DNA of 64,000 nucleotides from [Actinobacillus] rossii (GTDB lineage Bacteria > Pseudomonadota > Gammaproteobacteria > Enterobacterales > Pasteurellaceae), in the NCBI GenBank assembly GCA_900444965.1, contig UFRQ01000003.1, positions 434,001-498,000 on the forward strand, read 5' to 3'. Position numbers and translations under genes: made by a program. Each line of letters opens with the position of its first letter. The stretch's first letter is position 1. Positions 9,230-19,858 of the stretch are shown here, piece after piece. Under the pieces are notes generated by a model. It was not told the origin of the DNA and did no database searches. It was given only the letters and a program-made list of their open reading frames with translations.

Positions 9230-9323
9230 TGGATTCTCTTGAATAAATAATAAAAAATGGGAATTAAGTATAACCGCACTTTAGCTTTTTTGAAAGGCTG
9301 TTATGCGTATTGTGTTGGTAACC

Positions 9324-9364
9324 AAGTGCGGTAAAAAAATTCCTTGTTTTTTCACCGCACTTTA
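9324..9364. repeat. Inverted USS pair in a divergent intergenic region
   Basis: AAGTGCGGT at 9324-9332 and ACCGCACTT at 9354-9362 face each other with A/T-rich arms that extend the stem. Unlike most USS pairs here it does not lie between convergent gene ends: the rhodanese gene starts on one side and proS on the other. It may be an attenuator-like hairpin in the proS leader or simply a USS pair. Confidence 0.6.
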
Positions 9365-9418
9365 CAATGAATTAATGCTAAAATACCGCCAATTTTTTGA
9401 TATAAAACAGGATAAAAC

Positions 9419-11134
9419 ATGCGTACAAGTCAATATCTTTTCTCAACACTCAAAGAAACACCAAATGATGCTCAAGTTGTTAGCCATCAATTAATGTTAC
9501 GTGCGGGAATGATTCGCCCAATGGCATCAGGCTTATATAACTGGTTGCCAACAGGGATCAAAGTGCTGAAAAAAGTAGAAAATATCGTCCGTGAAGAAAT
9601 GAATAAAGGTGGAGCAATTGAAGTATTAATGCCCGTTGTTCAGCCTGCAGAATTATGGCAAGAGTCGGGGCGTTGGGAACAATATGGTCCTGAATTATTA
9701 CGTTTTAATGACCGTGGCAATCGTGATTTTGTGTTAGGACCAACTCATGAAGAAGTGATTACGGATCTTGTACGTCGCGAAGTGTCATCTTATAAACAAC
9801 TGCCACTCAATTTATATCAAATTCAAACCAAATTCCGTGATGAAGTGCGTCCACGTTTTGGGGTAATGCGTTCTCGTGAATTTATTATGAAAGATGCTTA
9901 CTCATTCCATACGACGCAAGAAAGTTTGCAAGAAACCTATGATGTAATGTATCAAGTTTACACCAATATTTTTACTCGTTTAGGCTTAGATTTTCGTGCA
10001 GTTCAAGCAGATACTGGCTCAATCGGTGGTTCAGCTTCCCACGAATTCCAAGTATTGGCATCAAGTGGTGAAGATGATGTGATTTTCTCAACAGAAAGTG
10101 ATTTTGCGGCAAATATTGAGCTTGCCGAAGCAGTAGCTGTTGGCGAACGTCAAGCTCCAACCGCTGAAATGCAATTAGTGGATACACCAAATGCGAAAAC
10201 CATCAATGAATTAGTGGAACAATTCAATTTACCGATTGAAAAAACGGTAAAAACCTTGATTGTGAAAGGGGCAACAGAAGAACAACCACTTATCGCGCTT
10301 ATCATTCGTGGCGATCACGAACTCAATGAAGTCAAAGCCCAAAAACACCCATTAGTGGCAGATCCTTTAGAATTCGCTGATGAAGCAGAAATCAAAGCGA
10401 AAATCGGTGCTGGCGTGGGTTCACTTGGCGTAATTAATTTACCTATTCCAGCGATTATTGACCGTTCAGTGGCATTAATGTCAGATTTTGGCTGCGGTGC
10501 AAATATTGATGGTAAACATTACTTCAACGTGAACTGGGAACGTGATGTGGCATTACCTGAAACCTTTGATTTACGTAACGTTGTGGAAGGCGACCCAAGC
10601 CCAGACGGTAAAGGTGTGCTACAAATTAAACGTGGGATTGAAGTAGGTCATATTTTCCAATTAGGCAAAAAATATTCAGAAGCCATGAATGCGACAGTAC
10701 AAGGCGAAGATGGCAAACCACTGGTAATGACAATGGGTTGTTACGGTATTGGTGTAACTCGTGTTGTGGCAGCGGCCATTGAACAGCACCACGATGAACG
10801 CGGTATTATTTGGCCATCTGATGAAATTGCGCCTTTTACTGTGGCAATTGTACCAATGAATATGCACAAATCCGAAAAAGTGCAAGCTTTTGCTGAAGAA
10901 CTATATAAAATCTTAAAAGCGCAAGGTGCAGACGTGATTTTCGATGATCGTAAAGAACGCCCGGGGGTGATGTTTGCGGATATGGAATTGATTGGTGTAC
11001 CGCATATGGTAGTCATTGGTGAGAAAAACCTTGAAAACGGCGAGATCGAATACAAAAACCGCCGTACCGGCGAAAAACAGATGATTGAGAAAGATCAATT
11101 ACTTTCATTCCTAAAATCCAATGTCAAAGCCTAA
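9419..11134 (+). CDS. proS: Prolyl-tRNA synthetase
   Basis: Class II synthetase of 571 residues. It has the bacterial (ProS type 1) layout: catalytic core with GSFNWLPTG-like motif (here GLYNWLPTG), motif 2 [17 protein letters not shown] (residues about 139-155), an inserted editing (YbaK-like) domain at about 225-385 with GRD-like region, and motif 3 [11 protein letters not shown] (about 441-451), then the anticodon-binding domain. The editing domain hydrolyses Ala-tRNA-Pro. The start [15 protein letters not shown] agrees with family members. Monocistronic: ends at its own terminator. Confidence 0.97.
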   Translation: MRTSQYLFSTLKETPNDAQVVSHQLMLRAGMIRPMASGLYNWLPTGIKVLKKVENIVREEMNKGGAIEVLMPVVQPAELWQESGRWEQYGPELLRFNDRGNRDFVLGPTHEEVITDLVRREVSSYKQLPLNLYQIQTKFRDEVRPRFGVMRSREFIMKDAYSFHTTQESLQETYDVMYQVYTNIFTRLGLDFRAVQADTGSIGGSASHEFQVLASSGEDDVIFSTESDFAANIELAEAVAVGERQAPTAEMQLVDTPNAKTINELVEQFNLPIEKTVKTLIVKGATEEQPLIALIIRGDHELNEVKAQKHPLVADPLEFADEAEIKAKIGAGVGSLGVINLPIPAIIDRSVALMSDFGCGANIDGKHYFNVNWERDVALPETFDLRNVVEGDPSPDGKGVLQIKRGIEVGHIFQLGKKYSEAMNATVQGEDGKPLVMTMGCYGIGVTRVVAAAIEQHHDERGIIWPSDEIAPFTVAIVPMNMHKSEKVQAFAEELYKILKAQGADVIFDDRKERPGVMFADMELIGVPHMVVIGEKNLENGEIEYKNRRTGEKQMIEKDQLLSFLKSNVKA

Positions 11135-11159
11135 CGGTGCTTTAATAAGTAATTTAAGT

Positions 11160-11189
11160 AGCCCCATGTTAATTGCATGGGCTTTTTTT
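11160..11189 (+). terminator. Rho-independent terminator of proS
   Basis: AGCCCCATG pairs with CATGGGCT (one bulge) and is followed by seven T. Confidence 0.85.
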
Positions 11190-11240
11190 CATCCCCAACA
11201 TAAAAGACTCAACCTCTAATTAAAAATCTCAACCCATAAT

Positions 11241-11270
11241 AAAAAAGGCATACCCGAAGATATGCCTTTC
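11241..11270 (-). terminator. Rho-independent terminator of tuf
   Basis: Read on the minus strand, GGCATA and TATGCC pair around a TCTTCGGG loop and a T-run follows. Ends the tRNA-tuf transcript. Confidence 0.85.
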
Positions 11271-11292
11271 TCTGCTTTTAATTTAAAGCTGA

Positions 11293-12501
<1,209 letters not shown>

Positions 12502-12581
12502 TTATCGATGGTACAATAACACCACATTAACCTAATGTATTGTTTACGGTTTATTTTAAAAGGAAAGGTGAAGTTTAAGAA

Positions 12582-12657
12582 TGGTGCTGATAGGCGGATT
12601 TGAACCGCCGACCTCACCCTTACCAAGGGTGCGCTCTACCAACTGAGCTATATCAGC
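12582..12657 (-). tRNA. tRNA-Thr (GGU anticodon)
   Basis: 76-base cloverleaf on the minus strand with 7-bp acceptor GCTGATA/TATCAGC, T-arm GGTTCAAATCC, anticodon loop TTGGTAA between CACCC and GGGTG, and genomically encoded CCA. Nearest of the four tRNAs to tuf. Confidence 0.96.
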
Positions 12658-12664
12658 GCTTTCT

Positions 12665-12739
<75 letters not shown>

Positions 12740-12775
12740 AGTCCTCAATTCATCTGTCCCATCAAATCTTGAGAG

Positions 12776-12860
12776 TGGTGGAGGGAGAAGGATTCGAACC
12801 TTCGAAGGCTGAGCCAACAGATTTACAGTCTGCCCCCTTTGGCCGCTCGGGAACCCCTCC
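12776..12860 (-). tRNA. tRNA-Tyr (GUA anticodon)
   Basis: 85-base class II tRNA with long variable arm, acceptor GGAGGGG, anticodon loop around GTA (ACTGTAAATC), T-loop GGTTCGAATCC and encoded CCA. Confidence 0.96.
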
Positions 12861-12887
12861 ACACTAGATTGAAACTTGATTATGAGA

Positions 12888-12963
<76 letters not shown>

Positions 12964-12983
12964 GTCATAAGCAAGTGACGCGT

Positions 12984-13011
12984 ATTATAGGGAAAAAATT
13001 CCCCCTGACAA
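12984..13011 (-). promoter_or_regulatory. Promoter of the tRNA-tuf operon
   Basis: On the minus strand a -35 TTGTCA (13011-13006) and a perfect -10 TATAAT (12989-12984) are separated by 16 bases. A GC-rich discriminator (ACGCGTCAC) follows, a feature of stringently controlled stable-RNA promoters. T/A-rich sequence upstream (about 13012-13040) could act as an UP element. Confidence 0.8.
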
Positions 13012-13176
13012 GTGTTTTTTTGCAAAAAAACGGATTTTTTTCGCTATCCGCTCAATTCACAAGCAAAATTTCATAAATTTGCTATAATTTTAAACAATTC
13101 ACTGAAATTTTTCTGCCAAAACGCCTTGTTATAAGGTATATTCGCGACTAAAGACTTTTTGCTTTAGCTATAAAAA

Positions 13177-14130
13177 ATGATGACATCTTCTACACATTCT
13201 CCCCATTTAACTGAAAATCATAGTCCCTTTCTGATTTTTAATCGTCAACAATGGGCAGAATTACGCAAATCTGTACCATTACAGCTCACTGAACAAGATC
13301 TCAAACCATTATTGGGTTTCAATGAAGATTTATCGCTTACTGAAGTGAGTACAATTTATTTACCACTTGCACGACTCATTAACTACTATATCGAAGAGAA
13401 CTTACGTCGTCAGGCAGTACTGAACCGTTTTTTAGGGGGTAATAACCCTAAAGTGCCTTATATTATCAGTATTGCTGGCAGTGTCGCAGTGGGAAAAAGT
13501 ACTTCAGCACGTATTTTACAATCACTTCTTAGTAACTGGCCCCAAAGCCGTAAAGTGGATTTAATCACAACAGATGGTTTCCTTTATCCCCTAAATGTGC
13601 TGCAAGAAAGCAATTTGCTACAAAAGAAAGGATTCCCGATCTCCTATGACACGCCCAAACTGATTAAATTTTTGGCTGATATCAAATCGGGTAAACCGAA
13701 TGTCAAAGCGCCAATTTATTCGCATTTAACCTACGACATTATTCCTAATCAATTCAATATCGTTGATCAACCCAATATTTTAATTTTGGAAGGGCTAAAT
13801 GTATTACAAACGGGTAATCGTGCCAAAACGTTCGTTTCTGATTTTGTGGACTTTTCCATTTATGTGGATGCAGATGAAAAGTTGCTACAAGAGTGGTATA
13901 TCCGCCGTTTCTTAAAGTTTCGTCAAAGTGCATTTAACGACCCCAATGCTTATTTTAAACATTACGCTAATTTATCCGAACAAGAAGCAATAACAACAGC
14001 CAAACAAATTTGGAATAATATCAATGGGTTAAACTTAAGAGAAAATATTTTGCCTACCAGAGAACGCGCGAATCTCATTTTAACTAAAGGTGCGGATCAT
14101 GCCGTTCAGCTTGTTAAACTTAAAAAATAA
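13177..14130 (+). CDS. coaA: Pantothenate kinase (type I)
   Basis: Enzyme of 317 residues that phosphorylates pantothenate with ATP, the controlling step of coenzyme A synthesis. Walker [10 protein letters not shown] is near residues 102-110; DGFLYP and the HLTYDI segment form the substrate site. Length and sequence agree with bacterial type I CoaA, whose activity is feedback-inhibited by CoA. Two in-frame ATGs (13177, 13180) are possible and no strong Shine-Dalgarno is present. A -10-like TATAAT is at 13083-13088. It stands alone and ends at a USS-pair terminator. Confidence 0.95.
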   Translation: MMTSSTHSPHLTENHSPFLIFNRQQWAELRKSVPLQLTEQDLKPLLGFNEDLSLTEVSTIYLPLARLINYYIEENLRRQAVLNRFLGGNNPKVPYIISIAGSVAVGKSTSARILQSLLSNWPQSRKVDLITTDGFLYPLNVLQESNLLQKKGFPISYDTPKLIKFLADIKSGKPNVKAPIYSHLTYDIIPNQFNIVDQPNILILEGLNVLQTGNRAKTFVSDFVDFSIYVDADEKLLQEWYIRRFLKFRQSAFNDPNAYFKHYANLSEQEAITTAKQIWNNINGLNLRENILPTRERANLILTKGADHAVQLVKLKK

Positions 14131-14140
14131 TTAAAAAACA

Positions 14141-14184
14141 GACCGCACTTTCCCATGTTAATAGAGAAAAGTGCGGTCAATTTT
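14141..14184. terminator. Inverted USS pair between coaA and EamA gene
   Basis: GACCGCACTTT and AAAAGTGCGGTC form the stem, with T-rich sequence after the right arm. It separates two convergent genes and probably ends both. Confidence 0.8.
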
Positions 14185-14194
14185 CTGTTGATTT

Positions 14195-15058
14195 TTAACG
14201 ACGTAAACGGGGTAAACGATAAATCAATAATGCCATTAAAATACAAAAACACCCCATTCCTTTCAACCAAGTCATTGGTTCATTAAAAATAAGAATACTG
14301 AGAAGACAGGTCCACACAGGCTCCAACACCATAATCAATGCTGCTGTACTCACTTGACAATGTTTTTGTCCCAGGGTTTGTAACAACATTCGCCCATTTG
14401 TCGCGATCAACAAACTGGCTAAAAACCACCACCATATCGACGGACTAAAAGTCGCTGGATAACTTTCAAAAAAGTATGAATAAAGCGAACAACAAATCCC
14501 CACAACGCCAACTTGCAAGGTTGTTAAGGACACTACAGGGATATTCTGAGCAAAATGATTATTTAAAACAAAATAAATAGCAGCAGTAATAGATGAAAAT
14601 AGAAAGATCAAACTGCCTAAAGAAAAATAAAGTTGCCCACGCCCAAATGCCAGCAAAGTTAACCCAAGCATCGCGATGGGCAATGAAATCCAGAAAATTT
14701 TTTGTGGCTTATCTTTAAAAAACAGCCAAGATACCAACGGTGCAATCAGCATAGATAAACTGACTAAAAACGCCCCTTCCCCTAAATGTTGGCTATGGAT
14801 TAGCCCTAAGGTCCATAAACTAATATAAACGGCATAACAAATTCCAACTAAACAAGCCTGCCTGATTTGAGTGTTCGAAAGTTGCTTTAATTGCGAATAG
14901 GCAAATGGTAAAAAAATACAAAAACCAAGTGCAAATCTTGCTCCCATAAACCCAATCGGTGGAAACTCAGCCATAGCAAATTTGGAAAAAAACCAACCTG
15001 ATGCTGCTATGATTGACACTAAAAAGAGAATCCATTCCCCACGATATTTTTGTTGCAT
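14195..15058 (-). CDS. EamA-family (drug/metabolite transporter) membrane protein
   Basis: Integral inner-membrane protein of 287 residues with about ten hydrophobic segments arranged as two EamA repeats. An acidic/polar motif FMGARFALGF in the first repeat and VLEPVWTCLLSILIFNEP in the second are typical of the family, where the last contains the conserved Pro-Glu region. The start at 15058 (MQQKYRGEW) is chosen because GGGAGATAAGG precedes it; an upstream in-frame start 12 codons earlier runs into the uxuA terminator region. The exported or imported substrate is unknown. It stands between coaA and uxuA and is not obviously tied to either. Confidence 0.85.
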   Translation of the reverse strand: MQQKYRGEWILFLVSIIAASGWFFSKFAMAEFPPIGFMGARFALGFCIFLPFAYSQLKQLSNTQIRQACLVGICYAVYISLWTLGLIHSQHLGEGAFLVSLSMLIAPLVSWLFFKDKPQKIFWISLPIAMLGLTLLAFGRGQLYFSLGSLIFLFSSITAAIYFVLNNHFAQNIPVVSLTTLQVGVVGICCSLYSYFFESYPATFSPSIWWWFLASLLIATNGRMLLQTLGQKHCQVSTAALIMVLEPVWTCLLSILIFNEPMTWLKGMGCFCILMALLIYRLPRLRR

Positions 15059-15077
15059 CCTTATCTCCCTATTCTCT

Positions 15078-15108
15078 AAAAAAATTGACCGCACATTTGT
15101 GCGGTCAA
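15078..15108 (-). terminator. Terminator of uxuA built from a USS-like palindrome
   Basis: Arms TTGACCGCACA and TGTGCGGTCAA are separated by only two bases and, on the minus strand, are followed by seven T. The palindrome resembles a USS pair but neither half keeps the AAGTGCGGT core (the AA is replaced by TT). Confidence 0.75.
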
Positions 15109-15145
15109 GGTGATAAGCATTTTATTAATATTTATCTTATCAACA

Positions 15146-16330
15146 CTATTTTTCGAAAAAGACTTTTTTAAGAGCCATTTCTAAACCGCGGAACTCGGCT
15201 AATCCTTTCAAACGACCAATGGCAGAATACCCTGGATTTGTTTTTTTCTTCAAGTCATCAAGCATTTGATGACCATGATCTGGACGCATTGGAATTAAAC
15301 GAGTATCACCATTAGCTTTGCGGCGATATTCTTCGGTTAATAAGGCTTTCACTACATTAAACATATCCACATCACCTTCTAAATGCGCCGCTTCATGGAA
15401 TGTTAATGGATTATCTTCGCGACAAGTTGAACGTAAATGCGCGAAGTAAATACGATCACCAAATTTTTCCGTCATTTTCACTAAATCATTATCCGCGCGA
15501 ACCCCATAAGAGCCCGTACACATCGTAAACCCATTTGCAGGTAAATCGCAAGCATCTACATACCATTGCATATCCTCAATAGTTGAAACAATGCGTGGCA
15601 AGCCTAAAATTGGACGCGGTGGATCGTCAGGATGAACCGCCATTTTAATCCCGACTTCTTGCGCCACAGGAATAATTTCATTTAAAAAATAAGCCAAGTG
15701 TGTACGAAATTTTTCAGGCGTAATTTCTTTATAACGATCAAGTTGCCCTTGGAATTCTTCTAACGTATAGCCTTCTTCAGCACCTGGTAAGCCTGCAATG
15801 ATATTATTTGTTAATTGCTTAATATCTGCTTCAGACATATTTTCATAATACACTTTAGCCTGTGCTTGTTCGTCGGTAGTATAAGTTGCTTCAGCACCGG
15901 GGCGTTTCAAAATATATAACTCAAATGCCGCAAATGCAATTTGGTCGAAACGTAATGCTCTTGAACCGTCAGGCAATTCGTACGCCAAATCGGTACGCGT
16001 CCAATCTAAAACTGGCATAAAATTATAACAAACCGTATCAATACCACATTGCGCAAGGTTACGTAAGGTTTGTTTATAGTTCTCGATCCAAGTTTTATAG
16101 TTTCCTGTTTGAGTCTTAATTTCTTCATGAACAGGTACACTCTCAACCACGGACCAAGTCAAACCCGCGGCTTCAATAATAGCTTTACGTTTATTAATTT
16201 CATCAATACTCCAAATTTGCCCATTCGGAATATGATGAAGCGCATTAACAATACCTGTCGCCCCCGCTTGACGAATATCAGCTAACGATACAGGATCATT
16301 CGGTCCATACCAACGCCATGTTTGTTCCAT
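15146..16330 (-). CDS. uxuA: D-mannonate dehydratase
   Basis: TIM-barrel enzyme of 394 residues that dehydrates D-mannonate to 2-keto-3-deoxygluconate (KDG). The N-terminus [26 protein letters not shown] and the metal-site segments [21 protein letters not shown] and RPDHGHQ are family hallmarks. Length is that of E. coli UxuA. It is transcribed with uxuR (29 bases upstream) away from the TRAP/dehydrogenase genes. Product KDG is phosphorylated by KdgK and split by Eda, both encoded at 22-23.7 kb. The uxu promoter region contains CRP and UxuR-type sites. Confidence 0.96.
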   Translation of the reverse strand: MEQTWRWYGPNDPVSLADIRQAGATGIVNALHHIPNGQIWSIDEINKRKAIIEAAGLTWSVVESVPVHEEIKTQTGNYKTWIENYKQTLRNLAQCGIDTVCYNFMPVLDWTRTDLAYELPDGSRALRFDQIAFAAFELYILKRPGAEATYTTDEQAQAKVYYENMSEADIKQLTNNIIAGLPGAEEGYTLEEFQGQLDRYKEITPEKFRTHLAYFLNEIIPVAQEVGIKMAVHPDDPPRPILGLPRIVSTIEDMQWYVDACDLPANGFTMCTGSYGVRADNDLVKMTEKFGDRIYFAHLRSTCREDNPLTFHEAAHLEGDVDMFNVVKALLTEEYRRKANGDTRLIPMRPDHGHQMLDDLKKKTNPGYSAIGRLKGLAEFRGLEMALKKVFFEK

Positions 16331-16358
16331 AGTAATATCTCCTATTGATAGTGAGTGT

Positions 16359-17117
16359 TTAGATACCTACTACAACTGGATTTTCATTGAATAGGTACCC
16401 ATCAAATTCTGGATCTTCTATATCGGAAAGCTCAAAGAGTTTTGATTTGACATTTTCCAAATGTTGCCACATGCTTTTACGAGCTAAAGAAGGACTCTTT
16501 TTTTGAATAGCATTCAATATATTCTCATGATCCTCAATCCAAAGATGGTGAATATCTTTTTGTAGAATACGCGTATGCAGTTGAGTCCACATAGCATTAT
16601 TAAATCTGTATTGCCACAATTGTTCTTGTAGAGTGATCAACACATCATTTTGGGTAATTTCGGCAATAGCTAAATGAAACTCCTGATCAGCCGTATAATC
16701 ATCAAGATTTTGTGCCAGTAACTCTTTTTCTTTCTTAAGTATATTCTTTAATCTTGTTATATCTTTCTTATTAGCTAATTTTGCCGCAAATTCACATATT
16801 CCACTTTCAAGTAGCTGCCTTGCTTGCAATAGTTCAAATGGACCTACATCAGGTAAAGGGTTATTTTTCTCCTTACTATTTTTATTGGGCAAGCTTTTAA
16901 TATAAACCCCTGAACCCTTTTTTACTTCAACAAGTCGTTCTACTTCTAACATTACTATAGCTTCTCGAACTATCGTTCGACTAACTTTTAAGGTTTCAGA
17001 TATTTCCCTTTCAGTTGGTAGCCTATCCCCTACCCCATAAGCACCATTAGAAATCTCACGTTTTATCTGATTTGCTATCTTTACATAGGCTCTGCATTGG
17101 ATGGTGTTATTTTCCAT
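16359..17117 (-). CDS. uxuR: GntR-family (FadR/FCD subfamily) regulator, UxuR/ExuR type
   Basis: DNA-binding repressor of 252 residues. The N-terminal winged helix-turn-helix (about residues 10-75) includes [22 protein letters not shown], the GntR signature; the C-terminal helical FCD domain (about 95-225) binds the effector, with [10 protein letters not shown] supplying likely metal-ligand residues. It matches E. coli UxuR/ExuR, whose effector is a hexuronate such as fructuronate. The gene lies between uxuA and a divergent dehydrogenase-TRAP operon, and the intergenic region carries two copies of a GGTATACC-like operator. It probably controls both directions. Confidence 0.9.
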   Translation of the reverse strand: MENNTIQCRAYVKIANQIKREISNGAYGVGDRLPTEREISETLKVSRTIVREAIVMLEVERLVEVKKGSGVYIKSLPNKNSKEKNNPLPDVGPFELLQARQLLESGICEFAAKLANKKDITRLKNILKKEKELLAQNLDDYTADQEFHLAIAEITQNDVLITLQEQLWQYRFNNAMWTQLHTRILQKDIHHLWIEDHENILNAIQKKSPSLARKSMWQHLENVKSKLFELSDIEDPEFDGYLFNENPVVVGI

Positions 17118-17131
17118 AATCTCCCCTCGAT

Positions 17132-17143
17132 TTGGAATACCAA
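17132..17143. promoter_or_regulatory. UxuR-type operator, copy 1
   Basis: TTGGAATACCAA is an inverted repeat that matches the E. coli UxuR/ExuR consensus (AAATTGGTATACCAATTT) at the core. It lies 15 bases upstream of the uxuR start, so bound protein would block uxuR-uxuA transcription. Confidence 0.65.
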
Positions 17144-17151
17144 TTATCTAA

Positions 17152-17173
17152 ATTTGTGAGCCGGATCACAAAT
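17152..17173. promoter_or_regulatory. CRP-cAMP binding site between uxuR and dehydrogenase genes
   Basis: ATTTGTGA-N6-TCACAAAT matches the CRP consensus in both half-sites. It lies midway between divergent genes and between two UxuR-type operators, so catabolite control of both directions is likely. Confidence 0.85.
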
Positions 17174-17181
17174 ATTAAAAT

Positions 17182-17194
17182 ATGGTATACCAAT
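17182..17194. promoter_or_regulatory. UxuR-type operator, copy 2
   Basis: ATGGTATACCAAT is an almost perfect copy of the UxuR/ExuR operator core. It lies about 90 bases upstream of the dehydrogenase start, downstream of the CRP site in that direction, where it could block the promoter. Confidence 0.7.
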
Positions 17195-17281
17195 TAAAAT
17201 AAACTTAATATATGATTAGCACAAGATAAATTTTAGTCAAGTAGCTAATAAGCAAATTTATTAGAATTGAGGAGAATAAAA

Positions 17282-18307
17282 ATGAATAAGCAAAATAAAG
17301 CGATTTTGCTGCATGCACCGAATAATGTAGGAATTAAACCAGTTCCCTATCCAGTAAAAAAAACCAACGAAGTTCTCATAAAAGTTGAAAGTATGGGGAT
17401 ATGTGGGTCCGATATTGGTGCATATAGAGGTACGAACCCATTAGTAACTTATCCTAGAATTTTAGGGCATGAAATAGTTGGAATTGTTCTTGAAAGTGGA
17501 ATTGGTATGCCAAATAACATTGGTATTGGTGACAGAGTTGTACTTGACCCTTATATTTATTGTGGGCATTGTTACCCTTGCTCTATTGGTAGAACAAATT
17601 GTTGCGAATCATTAAAAGTGATAGGAGTGCATATTAATGGTGGAATGCAAGAAATCATCACTCATCCAGCGCACCAAATTGTTAAAGCACCTGATATGCC
17701 TATTGAAAAATTAGCATTAGCTGAACCGCTTACAATTTCATTACATGCATTACATCGTACACAAGTTAAAGAACATGAACACGTTGTGATTATTGGAGCT
17801 GGAGCAATTGGGTTAATGGCTGCATTGGTTGCTAAAACATATGGAGCAATACCTATTCTGATTGATATATTGGATCAACGTTTAGAATATGCAAAATCGA
17901 TAGGTATTGATTATACAATTAACTCAAACAAAGAAGATGCTCAAGCAGTGATAAAAAATGTAACAAAAGGGCGTATGGCCGAGGCTGTTATTGAAGCGTC
18001 TGGTGCAAATGTAAGCATTCAAAATTCTTTGAAATATGTTTCATTTGCTGGACGAATTGGTTTAACTGGATGGCCCAAAACAGAAACACCACTCCCTACT
18101 AATATTATTACATTCAAAGAACTAAATATATATGGTTCAAGAACTAGTAAAGGTGAATTTGAGGAGGCTCTACACTTATTATTAACAGAAAAAATTAAGG
18201 CTGAAGAAATTATTAGTAAAGTTATTGAATTCGACGAAATTCCTGAATATGTGCAAAAACTTTCAGAATTCCCTGACGAGTATCTAAAAGTAGTTGCTAA
18301 ATTTTAA
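17282..18307 (+). CDS. Zinc-dependent alcohol dehydrogenase, L-gulonate 5-dehydrogenase candidate (RspB-like)
   Basis: Medium-chain dehydrogenase of 341 residues. Catalytic zinc ligands are in GICGSD (Cys about 39) and GHE (about 61-63); four structural-zinc cysteines are in YCGHCYPCSIGRTNCC; the NAD-binding motif GAGAIG is near 167-172. Start at 17282 (MNKQNK) is preceded by GGAGAATAAAA. It resembles H. influenzae HI0053 and E. coli RspB. RspB-type enzymes in some bacteria oxidise L-gulonate to fructuronate, which fits the neighbouring mannonate pathway; this substrate is an inference. First gene of the operon with the TRAP transporter, mannonate oxidoreductase, kdgK and eda. Confidence 0.85.
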   Translation: MNKQNKAILLHAPNNVGIKPVPYPVKKTNEVLIKVESMGICGSDIGAYRGTNPLVTYPRILGHEIVGIVLESGIGMPNNIGIGDRVVLDPYIYCGHCYPCSIGRTNCCESLKVIGVHINGGMQEIITHPAHQIVKAPDMPIEKLALAEPLTISLHALHRTQVKEHEHVVIIGAGAIGLMAALVAKTYGAIPILIDILDQRLEYAKSIGIDYTINSNKEDAQAVIKNVTKGRMAEAVIEASGANVSIQNSLKYVSFAGRIGLTGWPKTETPLPTNIITFKELNIYGSRTSKGEFEEALHLLLTEKIKAEEIISKVIEFDEIPEYVQKLSEFPDEYLKVVAKF

Positions 18308-18330
18308 TACTATCACAAAAGGAAAATTGT

Positions 18331-19317
18331 ATGAAACTAAGAAATTTAACTAAAATTCTTATTGCATCTAGTTTAATGTTTAGTACATCGGTTTTTGCTA
18401 AAACAATCATTAAGTTAGGGCATTATAATGCAGATACCCACCCATCAAATATTGCATTAGTTGAATACTTCAAAAAAACTATTGAAGAAAAAACTAATAA
18501 TCGATATGAAATTAGAATTTATCCAAATAATCAGTTGGGAGGTGAAGACCAAATTGTTAATGGTCTTAGAAATGGAACTATAGAAGCTGGTATTACAGGT
18601 TTACTATTACAAAATGTTGATCCTATTTTTGGAGTATGGGAATGGCCTTATTTGTTTAAAGATAACTTAGAAGCTAAAAAAGTTCTTGAATCACCAGTTG
18701 CCAAGGAAGTTGGCGATAAGATGGAACAATATGGAATTAAATTATTAGCTTATGGCATGAATGGTTTCCGTGTCATATCATCAAATAAGAAATTGGAAAA
18801 GTTTGATGACTTTAAAGGACTTCGTTTGAGAGTACCTCTTAATTCATTATTTGTTGATTGGGCTAAAGCAATGAATATTAACCCACAAAGCATGCCATTA
18901 AGTGAAGTCTTCACAGCACTAGAACAAAAAGTCATTGATGGGCAAGAAAATCCATATATTTTGATTAAAGACTCTGGTTTGTATGAAGTGCAAAAATATA
19001 TTATTCAGACTAATCATATTTTTTCACCTAGTCTTTTACAAATTAGTTTAAAAACATGGAAAAAAATGTCTAAAGAAGATCAGGAAATTTTTTTGGAAGC
19101 AGCTAAGTTGTATCAAGAAAAAGAATGGGAATTAGCAATGAAAACCGAACAAAGTGTAAAAGAATTTTTTGCAAAAAATGGCAAAGAGGTCATTATACCA
19201 AGTGAAGAATTTAGAACAGATATGGTAAATGCTTCAGGGAAATTATATGAGAATTTTTATAATAAATATCCTTGGTCAAAAGAGCTAATCCAACATATTA
19301 ATTCATCCAAACAGTAA
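18331..19317 (+). CDS. TRAP transporter solute-binding protein (DctP family)
   Basis: Periplasmic protein of 328 residues. An N-terminal signal peptide (MKLRNLTKILIASSLMFSTS, cut after VFA) precedes the mature sequence KTIIKLGHYN. The family signature GLRLRVP (about residues 162-168) contains the arginine that binds a substrate carboxylate, and GQENP is the second ligand-side segment (about 206-210). It resembles H. influenzae HI0052. It captures an organic acid, probably a hexuronate or aldonate given the neighbours, and delivers it to the DctQM membrane proteins encoded 64 and about 540 bases downstream. Confidence 0.92.
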   Translation: MKLRNLTKILIASSLMFSTSVFAKTIIKLGHYNADTHPSNIALVEYFKKTIEEKTNNRYEIRIYPNNQLGGEDQIVNGLRNGTIEAGITGLLLQNVDPIFGVWEWPYLFKDNLEAKKVLESPVAKEVGDKMEQYGIKLLAYGMNGFRVISSNKKLEKFDDFKGLRLRVPLNSLFVDWAKAMNINPQSMPLSEVFTALEQKVIDGQENPYILIKDSGLYEVQKYIIQTNHIFSPSLLQISLKTWKKMSKEDQEIFLEAAKLYQEKEWELAMKTEQSVKEFFAKNGKEVIIPSEEFRTDMVNASGKLYENFYNKYPWSKELIQHINSSKQ

Positions 19318-19380
19318 TATCCAAGGCTACTTAATTTTCAATGAATTGAGTAGCCTCACTTTGTCAAGAGGGGACAAGTA

Positions 19381-19857
19381 ATGAAAGTATCTAATGCTTT
19401 AGAAAATACATTAAAAATGTTATCTATACTTGCATTATGTTCTATGATTCTTCTCGTATTTTTTAATGCTATATTGAGATATTTCTTTGATTCAGGAATA
19501 GCATGGTCAGAAGAATTTGCAAGAATTTGCTTTGTATATATGATCTTTTTAGGCATTGTTTTAGTTGCTAAAGAACGAGGACATCTTACGGTTGATATAG
19601 TTGTATCAGCATTACCAGCAGGATATCAAGTATTCTTTTTCTTTTTGGCTGATATTTTAGTTTTAGTATCTCTCTGCCTAATTACATATGGAGCATATCA
19701 ACTGATGCTGCTCACGTATAGCCAAAAAATGCCTGCCACAGAAATATCATCATCTTTTCTTTATCTTGCTGCTGTAATTTCTTCAATATCCTATTTTTTA
19801 ATAGTATTCACTAATTTGTGGAAACATATTAAATGGGCAATTCAGGGAGGAAAATAA
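19381..19857 (+). CDS. TRAP transporter small membrane subunit (DctQ family)
   Basis: Protein of 158 residues with four hydrophobic helices (about 18-38, 49-69, 89-109, 127-147). The motif GIAWSEEFARICFVY is the conserved DctQ signature. It pairs with the DctM subunit encoded two bases downstream to form the Na+-driven permease for the acid captured by the adjacent binding protein. Start has GAGGGGACAAGTA upstream. Confidence 0.92.
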   Translation: MKVSNALENTLKMLSILALCSMILLVFFNAILRYFFDSGIAWSEEFARICFVYMIFLGIVLVAKERGHLTVDIVVSALPAGYQVFFFFLADILVLVSLCLITYGAYQLMLLTYSQKMPATEISSSFLYLAAVISSISYFLIVFTNLWKHIKWAIQGGK

Positions 19858-19858
19858 A

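Noticed and set aside
9303..9494. Open frame ahead of proS
   Set aside because: It is built from the USS pair and overlaps the proS start in another frame, without an RBS.
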